64,000 nucleotides of DNA from Collinsella sp. zg1085 (GTDB lineage: Bacteria > Actinomycetota > Coriobacteriia > Coriobacteriales > Coriobacteriaceae), in NCBI RefSeq assembly GCF_018889955.1, contig NZ_CP076545.1:1240001-1304000 (forward strand), given 5' to 3'. Below the pieces are notes generated by a model that ran no database searches, had not been told where the DNA came from, and worked only from the letters and a program-made list of their open reading frames with translations. The translations under genes and the position numbers were made by a program. Positions 57,456-64,000 of this stretch are shown here, one piece after another. Position 1 is the stretch's first letter. The number at the start of each line of letters is the position of its first letter.

Positions 57456-57671
57456 TATTGCGTTCGGAGAATTCTGCGCAGCACATTCGGAGAATGCAAT
57501 CATTCGTCTCGTTGAGATGCGGTGAAAAGCTGTCTGCAAAGTGAGAGCAAAGTGACCTGTGAACTAAGAATAGTTGAGCCACAGCATGAGGGTGGCATAG
57601 CTTTTCTAAGGGAACTTTCGCGTAGCGCAGTTCCCGTGAAAAGACTATGCCACCCCATACGCTTGCAATTC
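57456..57671 (+). repeat. Dispersed hairpin-containing repeat, copy B
   Basis: Begins TATTGCGTTCGGAGAATTCTG like copy A at 35519. It contains a 64-bp near-palindrome at 57591-57654 that equals the reverse complement of copy A's hairpin with one mismatch, and ends ATGCCACCCCATACGCTTGC. Flanks are in the same orientation while the hairpin is flipped. A third weaker trace of the end motif is at about 57701. Confidence 0.75.
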
Positions 57672-57767
57672 ATTCGTACAGGTCAGATGACGTTAAAAGG
57701 TATGCCGCCTCATGCGTCTGCAAATAGAAAACCAGTAAGCTACAAACCAGAAGACAAACCCACGCCC

Positions 57768-58562
57768 TTATTTTCTAACATCAAGCAGCTTTTTCAACTC
57801 CTCCTGAACCGCCTGCTCATGATTAAATCCAATAACCTTATCTGCAACAGCCTTTAACGCTGGTCGGCCGTTTGCCATAGCGCAGCCTGTGCCCACCAAA
57901 CGAATCATCTCATAGTCGTTCATGGAATCACCAAAGGCCATAACTTCATCAGTATGCAAACCGTGATAATCCATGAGCTGCTGAATGCCCGATGCCTTAG
58001 ACACACCCGTCTGGATACAGTCAATGTAGGAGTTACCCGACGGCGCAAAGGTAAACAAAGAACCCAGTTCACGCTGCAAAACATAAGCATTATCCATGAC
58101 ATTTCCGTCATCGCAAAAAACCGTTGCCTTCAAGATATTAACCTCAGGACTTGGCAGGTCATAGATTCGCTCTGCATTGGGCAAATCCTTATCAAGTTCG
58201 CGAATAAAAATATCTTCGTCATCCAGCAAAAATGATTTTGTCCTATCAAACAAGGCAAGGTGCATATTGGGAAACATAGCTACCGTCTTTGCAAGGCGAC
58301 GAACAGCCAAGTGCGAATATACCTCACGATCAATGAGTACCCCATCGGCATAAACCTGTGCACCGTTTGAAGCTACAAAGTCCATCTGGTCCTTAACCGG
58401 CGCAAAAAACTCGCACAATTTATCAAACCGCCGACCCGAAGCCGCAGCAACATGTATCCCCTTCTCACGCAACGCCCGAATAATGTCATAGGTCTCCGCA
58501 GGCACCTCACTCTTCTCATTGAGCAGTGTTCCGTCCATATCAGTTGCAACCAAACGAATCAT
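57768..58562 (-). CDS. Cof-type HAD-IIB family phosphatase
   Basis: A 264-residue HAD hydrolase. Motif I VATDMDGTLLN has the nucleophile Asp and the acid Asp; motif II AAASGRR; motif III Lys (SKASGIQQLMDYH); motif IV FGDSMNDYEMI. An inserted cap of the Cof type lies between. Dephosphorylates sugar phosphates, flavin or pyridoxal phosphate in relatives. Divergent from the adenine deaminase gene. Confidence 0.93.
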   Translation of the reverse strand: MIRLVATDMDGTLLNEKSEVPAETYDIIRALREKGIHVAAASGRRFDKLCEFFAPVKDQMDFVASNGAQVYADGVLIDREVYSHLAVRRLAKTVAMFPNMHLALFDRTKSFLLDDEDIFIRELDKDLPNAERIYDLPSPEVNILKATVFCDDGNVMDNAYVLQRELGSLFTFAPSGNSYIDCIQTGVSKASGIQQLMDYHGLHTDEVMAFGDSMNDYEMIRLVGTGCAMANGRPALKAVADKVIGFNHEQAVQEELKKLLDVRK

Positions 58563-58682
58563 ATTGACCCTTTCTTTGTTACTTTTCTATCTAGCTTACC
58601 CTTCCCGTACGCTTTTACTATCCGCAGAACAAACTTGCCGCTAGTATTGAGTTATTCGACCACTAACGTGAAAGAGGGTTTT

Positions 58683-60509
58683 ATGTCGTCTTCACAACTC
58701 AGCTCGCTTATTGATGCCGCTGAAGGGCGCATCTTGCCTGATACCCTCTTTGTTAATGCGCGCGTTGTTGATGTCTACGGACAGCGCATTGTTCCTGGAC
58801 AAGTTGCAGTGCACGAAGGTGTCATTGTGGGCGTGCTCTTTGGAGACCGCGCCTGTGATGCAGCGGCGGGCTATGATGCTCGTGAGATTATCGATTGCGG
58901 TGGTCGCTATTTGCTGCCAGGTTTTATCGATGCACACCTACACGTTGAAAGCTCAAATATTCGCCCTTCTGAATATGCACGCATGGCACTCACCCGAGGC
59001 ACCACAACCGCGCTTGCCGATTCGCATGAAATCGCTAATGTCTGCGGACTTGACGGCTTGCGTTTTATGATTGAAGACGGAAAACGCGCACCTATCACAT
59101 TCAAATTTATGATGCCCTCATGTGTACCAGCGCTCCCCGATGAACAGGCCGGAGCTGTAATTTCTGCTGAAGATATGAAAACCTTTTTTGCAACATATCC
59201 AGGAGAAATATTTGGCCTAGGCGAAATGATGAACCTGCCAGGTGTTTTTAGCGGAGACCCCGAAACACTCGCACGCATTGAGTCGGCGGCATGCACGGTC
59301 TCGGGTCTTGTTGATGGACATGCGCCTCTTGTCTATGCACGCGATCTTAACGCCTACACCACTACTGGCATCATTGCCGATCACGAATCGACACAACCCG
59401 CAGAAGCGCTTGATAAGCTCTCACGCGGTATGTATATCCTTTTGCGCGAAGGTACCTGCAGCCATGACCTTGCCCATCTTGCGCCCTTGCTCCTCGAAAA
59501 CCCCGCCCGAGCGCGCCGCTGCTGCTTTGCAACTGATGACCGTGCGCCATCTGATGCCTTAACGTTTGGCATGATTGATAATGCCGTGCGAGTTGCTATC
59601 GAAGCTGGTATTGACCCCCTGGTTGCAATTCAAATGGCAAGTCTCAGTGCAGCTGAGGCCTTCTGCCTTGAACATGGACCTGCTGTAACAAAACCAAGTG
59701 AGCGTCGCGGAGCCATTGCTCCAGGTCATGTTGCCGATATACTTCTTGTTGACGACCTGCGCTTCCAAGAGCCTCCGGCGCGCGTCTATGCTGCCGGTAC
59801 ACTCGTAGCACAAGAAGGTACCTTTGTTGGTTCCATAGCGCCCGCAACCGCTGAGCTCAACAAGCTTGAACAGAAGCTCCGCCATAGTGTAGTGCTCCCT
59901 CAGCTATCGCGCGAACTCTTTGACTATAGCTTCCACGCTGGAGAAGCGGTGATTGATGTTATCCCTGGACAAGCAGTTACTCAAACCGTGTACCCAACAA
60001 ACAATAACGAGCTGAGGCGCATCATGCTTATTGAGCGTCACGGACGTGGCTTGCACGCACAAGCCACGGGTTCAGATGGCGCAGATGCAGCAGGTATGGG
60101 ACTCATAGGAAAACATATTGGACGTGGATGGGTGCGCGGGCTCGCTGTCACAGGTGGGGCAATCGCCTCAAGTATTGGTCATGATTCTCACAACATTTGT
60201 GTAGTGGGCGACAACCCCGATAATATGCTACAAGCTGTCCAAGCAATTGAGCAGGGCGGATTTGTCATTGTAAGAAATGGCACCATAGCTGCTCGTATCG
60301 ATTTGCCACTTGGCGGCCTCATGTCCGATGCATCGGCAGAAGAGCTTGCTGCGGCACACGAACACTTTTTGAAAGAGGGTCGCAGGCTGGGCATTCAGGC
60401 TCCGCTCGACCCTATCATGAGCATGATTTTCTTGCCACTTCCTGTTATTCCAACGCTGAGAATACGCCCTGAAGGTATGTTTGATGTTGCTACATTTAGC
60501 TTTGTGTAA
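58683..60509 (+). CDS. ade: Adenine deaminase
   Basis: A 608-residue metal-dependent adenine deaminase that converts adenine to hypoxanthine and ammonia for purine salvage. LPGFIDAHLHVESS carries the metal-binding HxH; TALADSHEIANVCG, VSGLVDGHAP and CCFATDDRAPSD hold further active-site residues; the C-terminal domain has GLAVTGGAIASSIGHDSHN. AAAGAGGG precedes the ATG. The in-frame upstream extension overlaps the HAD gene and is rejected. Confidence 0.96.
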   Translation: MSSSQLSSLIDAAEGRILPDTLFVNARVVDVYGQRIVPGQVAVHEGVIVGVLFGDRACDAAAGYDAREIIDCGGRYLLPGFIDAHLHVESSNIRPSEYARMALTRGTTTALADSHEIANVCGLDGLRFMIEDGKRAPITFKFMMPSCVPALPDEQAGAVISAEDMKTFFATYPGEIFGLGEMMNLPGVFSGDPETLARIESAACTVSGLVDGHAPLVYARDLNAYTTTGIIADHESTQPAEALDKLSRGMYILLREGTCSHDLAHLAPLLLENPARARRCCFATDDRAPSDALTFGMIDNAVRVAIEAGIDPLVAIQMASLSAAEAFCLEHGPAVTKPSERRGAIAPGHVADILLVDDLRFQEPPARVYAAGTLVAQEGTFVGSIAPATAELNKLEQKLRHSVVLPQLSRELFDYSFHAGEAVIDVIPGQAVTQTVYPTNNNELRRIMLIERHGRGLHAQATGSDGADAAGMGLIGKHIGRGWVRGLAVTGGAIASSIGHDSHNICVVGDNPDNMLQAVQAIEQGGFVIVRNGTIAARIDLPLGGLMSDASAEELAAAHEHFLKEGRRLGIQAPLDPIMSMIFLPLPVIPTLRIRPEGMFDVATFSFV

Positions 60510-60543
60510 CGCTGCCGCAAGGCGTTGAGTTGCTTTGCTACGC

Positions 60544-60584
60544 GCCACGTGCTACGTGCTACGTGTCACGTGTCACGTGCCACG
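60544..60584. repeat. Short tandem repeat of CACGTG-like units
   Basis: Between the convergent ade and tyrS genes, five 7-8 bp units of the type (C)TACGTG/TCACGTG follow one another, and the whole is roughly palindromic (GCCACGTG ... CACGTGCC). It could form hairpins and act as a weak bidirectional terminator; no T-run. Confidence 0.55.
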
Positions 60585-60639
60585 CAGCAACAAGCTAAAT
60601 TCAGCTCATACCTCACACAAGACTCATGCAAGATGCAAC

Positions 60640-61854
60640 TTATGCAAGCCGTACAAACTTACGCTTACCCACCTGCACCACCGTACCCGATGTCAGACGC
60701 GCCGCATCAAGCTGATAGCTCTGCGGCTCCACTGCCTCGCCATTAAGCTTTACGCCGCCACCATCAATCAAACGACGCGCCTCACCAGCAGAAGCAGCCA
60801 GACCAGCATCCTTCAAAAGACCGGCAAAATAAACCATGCCATCATCGTTGGGAGTTACATCAAGCGCAACCGTTTCAATATCATCAGGCAGCTGGTTCTC
60901 GCGAAATACCCTATCAAATGCAGCTTCAGCAGCCGCGCCAGCACCACTACCGTGATAGGTATCGCAAAGGTCTCGACCAAGTGCACGTTTTAGCTGGTAG
61001 GGGTCAGCCTCTCCTGCCGCGAGCGCTGCCTCTATAGCATCAACTTCATCGGGAGTTTTTGAGCTTGCTAAGCGGTAATACTTACCAATCATCTCATCGG
61101 GAATCGACATCGTTTTGCCGAACATCTCAGCTGGCTCATCAGTAAGACCAATATAGTTACCATACGATTTGCTCATCTTGCGAACACCGTCGGTACCCTC
61201 TAAAAGCGGCATCGTCAGGGCAACTTGGGGCTCCATATCAAGCTTTTCCATAAGCTCGCGGCCAGCTAACAGGTTAAAGAGCTGGTCAGTGCCACCCATT
61301 TCAACATCGGCCTTAATTTGCACAGAGTCGTATGCCTGCATAACCGGATACAAAAACTCATGCAAAGCAATAGGGGTTTGACTCTGATAGCGCTTTGTAA
61401 AATCATCGCGCTCAAGAATGCGTGCAACAGTAAATTTACTGGCTACGGATAGCAAAGCCTTAAGATCAAGCGACAAAATCCAGTCACCGTTGTGCACAAT
61501 GGTAGTACGCTCTGGATCCAAAATTTTCATCGCTTGTGCTACGTAGGTTTGAGCATTTGCCTCAACCTCTTCTTGGCTCAGCTGCGGGCGCGTGCTATTT
61601 TTGCCTGACGGGTCACCAATCATCGCTGTACCGTTACCAATAATGAGCGTCACCGTATGACCCAAATCTTGAAACTGGCGCATTTTACGCAGGGGAACAG
61701 CATGTCCTAGGTGCAAATCAGGCGAGGTTGGATCAACGCCTAACTTAATATTTAGGGGAAGACCCCGCTCAAGCTTGGCTCTAAGACCTGCCTCGGGCAC
61801 AATCTGGGCTGCGCCTGACGAAATAATGCGCATTTGCTCGTCAACGGATAGCAT
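60640..61854 (-). CDS. tyrS: Tyrosyl-tRNA synthetase
   Basis: A 404-residue TyrRS. HLGH (HIGH) is in DPTSPDLHLGHAVPL, and KMSKS is intact in GVRKMSKSYGNYIG, so it belongs to the KMSKS-type (TyrZ-like) branch. YPVMQAYDSVQIKADVEMGGTDQ is the tyrosine/adenylate pocket. A C-terminal S4 RNA-binding domain (SAGEARRLIDGGGVKLNGE) contacts tRNA-Tyr. AAGGAGGAG supports the ATG at MLSVDEQM. No T-box leader is evident upstream. Confidence 0.96.
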   Translation of the reverse strand: MLSVDEQMRIISSGAAQIVPEAGLRAKLERGLPLNIKLGVDPTSPDLHLGHAVPLRKMRQFQDLGHTVTLIIGNGTAMIGDPSGKNSTRPQLSQEEVEANAQTYVAQAMKILDPERTTIVHNGDWILSLDLKALLSVASKFTVARILERDDFTKRYQSQTPIALHEFLYPVMQAYDSVQIKADVEMGGTDQLFNLLAGRELMEKLDMEPQVALTMPLLEGTDGVRKMSKSYGNYIGLTDEPAEMFGKTMSIPDEMIGKYYRLASSKTPDEVDAIEAALAAGEADPYQLKRALGRDLCDTYHGSGAGAAAEAAFDRVFRENQLPDDIETVALDVTPNDDGMVYFAGLLKDAGLAASAGEARRLIDGGGVKLNGEAVEPQSYQLDAARLTSGTVVQVGKRKFVRLA

Positions 61855-62120
61855 TTCTCCTCCTTGATGAGTAGCGCCCGCGCCCCCATGCTCTTGGGGC
61901 GGTGCTAAAAACATAGAAACCGTTTAAGGATAGTAGAAAGTACCTTACTTGTCTGGCAAAACCATGAGAGAGCCACAGGCAATCCACGCAGGAATGCTTT
62001 TGTGCCTAGCTATTCTGCGCCACATGGTAAATATAGCAGGAGCTATCGTGCTATACGTAAGCGAACAGCACTGCACCTATACCAATGCTGTTGCACAACA
62101 CTCAACAGAAAATCGCGTAT

Positions 62121-64000
62121 TTATATGCTTCCCATCTGCAAATATGCCGATAAGCCACGTGCCTGAAACTCAGCTAGGTGATATGTCCAGAAGCGACTCT
62201 CGCTGTTAAAGATGCGCGTGCGACCATGATTATCAACCAGAAGTGGTAAACGTGCACCATTGGTAGCAAGCAAAGCACGCTGCGTGTGTCGGCGCTCACA
62301 GCTCGCGCACTGAGCATCGCAGGGTCCCTCTGCCGTCAGCACACAGTGCTCCATAACCATAAGCTCAAATGTGCCAGCAGCAACAATACCCACCGGCAAC
62401 ACCGATGATAGCTGCGGCAAACAACGCAACATGGCAGGGGCATCAAGCTCTTCAGGAAGCCATAGACGTGTAGCACCACGTGCTGCCAAGGCGACCGCGC
62501 TTGCACGATTCCACACAGACACTGGAGCCATGACTTCAAATGGTTTGCCAGCCTGAGCAAGCACTTCAATCTGTCCCAAGTTGCGCGCAACAAAAGCCCC
62601 AGCGCGCTCCAAAAGCATCTCAAGCTCCGACAGGTCTTGGGGGCGAAACAGTTCATCAAGCACAACACTTACCTGCGAAAGATAGGGCTCCCAACGCTCA
62701 AGCTCATCACGGAGCTGCCACGCATAAACAAACTGCTGCGCAAAGGAACTCTCCTCATCAATCTCTTCGGGAGCATGGCACAGGCGTACGGCATCTAGGC
62801 CAGTGCTCACTGTTGAGTGGGCACGCGCATCACACAACGCACTTGACGGTACAGCCAGCTCTACGCAGCTCCGCCCCGTCTCAACCCGTATCTCCTCTAT
62901 GACACGCCTCTGAAATGCGCCGCAACATGCACATGATTGCTCAGCACTCTCCATACACTGAGACTCATGCTCGGCTGTCTGCTCACCCAAGAGCCCAGCG
63001 GCATTCCACGCCGCGTGAAGACTCGCCACCGCCGCCTCTGCCTCAGCAATGAGGGCGGTATCACGCGTAAGATGCACCTTGCTACCCGGCTCAACTCGGC
63101 GCTTACAACGCAGTTTGACTAGCGTATGTGCAGCTACATCTACCGGAGTGACAATCATAGGCCAACGCGTTGGCACATCACTTGGTGCATCCTCGCCCGG
63201 CGTGGTACGAATTTCTAAGGTATCACCTGCTTGAACAGGCTCCTCAAATGCAATGCGTACCCACTCATGCCCCGTGTCTCTAACCTCACCAACACAGGCA
63301 CCCTGATTGCAAGCTCGCGCACGGCTCATAAGCTCAGAGCGAGCACGCACACCACGTGGATATACACTTGTGAATCCTCGGTTAAAGGAGCGCGCCAGCT
63401 GCATTTCTGTTTGAGCAAGAAAGGCTTCATCAAGCTCTATACCAGCTGCATAGCGGTCAAGAAGTGCTCGGTAGCTGCGCACAACGTTATAAACATAGTC
63501 GGCATGCTTCATGCGCCCCTCAATTTTAAGCGCGCCAACACCTGCCGCTGCCAACGCCGCCACCTGACGAATGCCTAAATAATCACGCGGGCATATAAGT
63601 TTTGCACCTAAGCTACGTGAGTGACGCGGCGCCTGAGCATCAACGAGTTCAACGCGACCCGCAAGCAACTCATTGGCTTCATTGACCAGCGCATAATCTT
63701 GGCGACAAGGCTGCGTACAATCACCCCGATTAGCATGCCGTCCGCGCCGCAAGGCCGAAAAACTACAAGCTCCTGAGTAACAAATGCAAATGGCTCCGTG
63801 CACAAAACACTCAATCTCAACTCCTGCTGCACAAAGCGCCGTAATTTCTTCAACCGAAAGCTCACGGGCGCAGGTTATGCGCGTAGCACCAAACATTGAT
63901 TGAGCTAACTTAACTGCTTCGGCTGACTGCACGCCAGCTTGTGTTGATATATGTATCTCAGCCTCAGGAAGCTGTTGAGAAAAACGCTGAGCAAGCCCTA
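62121..64000 (-). CDS. U32-family peptidase (RlhA/TrhP-like), partial
   Basis: The frame is open to the right edge, so the N-terminus is missing; about 626 residues are visible. U32 signatures: EAEIHISTQAG at the edge, ELSVEEI, VEIECFVHGAICICYSGAC, RGRHANRGDCTQPCR and LGIRQVAALAAAGVGALKIEGRMK. The Cys residues of CYSGAC and CTQPCR are likely iron-sulfur ligands as in RlhA and TrhP, which hydroxylate rRNA or tRNA. The C-terminal half matches the long (RlhA/DUF3656-like) form. RNA hydroxylation is inferred from family. Confidence 0.85.
   Translation of the reverse strand, partial: GLAQRFSQQLPEAEIHISTQAGVQSAEAVKLAQSMFGATRITCARELSVEEITALCAAGVEIECFVHGAICICYSGACSFSALRRGRHANRGDCTQPCRQDYALVNEANELLAGRVELVDAQAPRHSRSLGAKLICPRDYLGIRQVAALAAAGVGALKIEGRMKHADYVYNVVRSYRALLDRYAAGIELDEAFLAQTEMQLARSFNRGFTSVYPRGVRARSELMSRARACNQGACVGEVRDTGHEWVRIAFEEPVQAGDTLEIRTTPGEDAPSDVPTRWPMIVTPVDVAAHTLVKLRCKRRVEPGSKVHLTRDTALIAEAEAAVASLHAAWNAAGLLGEQTAEHESQCMESAEQSCACCGAFQRRVIEEIRVETGRSCVELAVPSSALCDARAHSTVSTGLDAVRLCHAPEEIDEESSFAQQFVYAWQLRDELERWEPYLSQVSVVLDELFRPQDLSELEMLLERAGAFVARNLGQIEVLAQAGKPFEVMAPVSVWNRASAVALAARGATRLWLPEELDAPAMLRCLPQLSSVLPVGIVAAGTFELMVMEHCVLTAEGPCDAQCASCERRHTQRALLATNGARLPLLVDNHGRTRIFNSESRFWTYHLAEFQARGLSAYLQMGSI

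Noticed and set aside
58452-58682. N-terminal extension of the adenine deaminase frame
   Set aside because: It overlaps the HAD gene on the other strand. The ATG at 58683 has its own ribosome site and matches the family start.

Overview
This window looks like a chromosomal segment of a host-associated actinobacterium of the class Coriobacteriia, probably family Atopobiaceae (Atopobium/Lancefieldella/Olsenella-like). That placement is an inference from the mix of moderate-GC coding DNA, queuosine genes, a C69 dipeptidase, mannose-family PTS genes, VaFE/Cna_B surface proteins with a class B-like sortase, and a type II-A CRISPR system. No 16S rRNA or tRNA gene was seen.

Layout. 0-14 kb is housekeeping: a CsoR-like regulator, a coiled-coil membrane protein, queA/queH, a DUF3267 metalloprotease-like protein, a GNAT enzyme, an unusual methionyl-tRNA-synthetase-like protein, a C69 dipeptidase, a cold-shock protein, ruvCAB, a NadE-like protein that has lost its catalytic motifs, and a superoxide reductase. 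14.5-17.8 kb is a small variable island between two 101-bp direct repeats. It carries a Panacea-type antitoxin with a RelA/SpoT-domain (toxSAS) toxin, a decayed gene, an intact phd antitoxin and a broken doc toxin. Each direct repeat contains the start of a small Arg-rich protein gene; the right copy is intact and the left copy has a stop codon. 17.7-23.8 kb encodes two small basic ORFs, a 1581-residue sortase-anchored adhesin and its sortase. A small membrane protein and a lipoprotein follow.

25.2-34.2 kb is a complete type II-A CRISPR-Cas locus: 42 identical 36-bp repeats, a short leader, csn2, cas2, cas1, cas9 and a divergent tracrRNA. Next comes a 1.6-kb gene-free stretch made largely of inverted-repeat elements, then groEL/groES. 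38-43 kb holds an amidohydrolase, an MFS exporter and a KdgT permease. 43.2-48.9 kb is a ribosomal protein operon (rplC to rplX, minus strand) that lacks rpsJ at its head and stops at rplX. 49-54 kb is a mannose-family PTS operon with a Gfo/Idh/MocA dehydrogenase and a divergent RpiR regulator with visible operator-like sites.

54-64 kb holds a phosphoglycerate-mutase-like phosphatase, a Tat-signal protein gene interrupted by a stop codon, a small membrane-anchored protein, a lipoprotein with an 11-C tract in its signal peptide, a Cof-type HAD phosphatase, adenine deaminase, tyrosyl-tRNA synthetase and a U32 peptidase running off the right edge.

The most interesting items are the paralogous Arg-rich small ORFs around the toxin-antitoxin island, the Panacea/toxSAS pair, the inverted-repeat elements next to the tracrRNA, a 64-bp hairpin element present at two loci with its arms swapped, an anti-repeat-like sequence in the CRISPR leader, and the poly-C tract in a lipoprotein gene.
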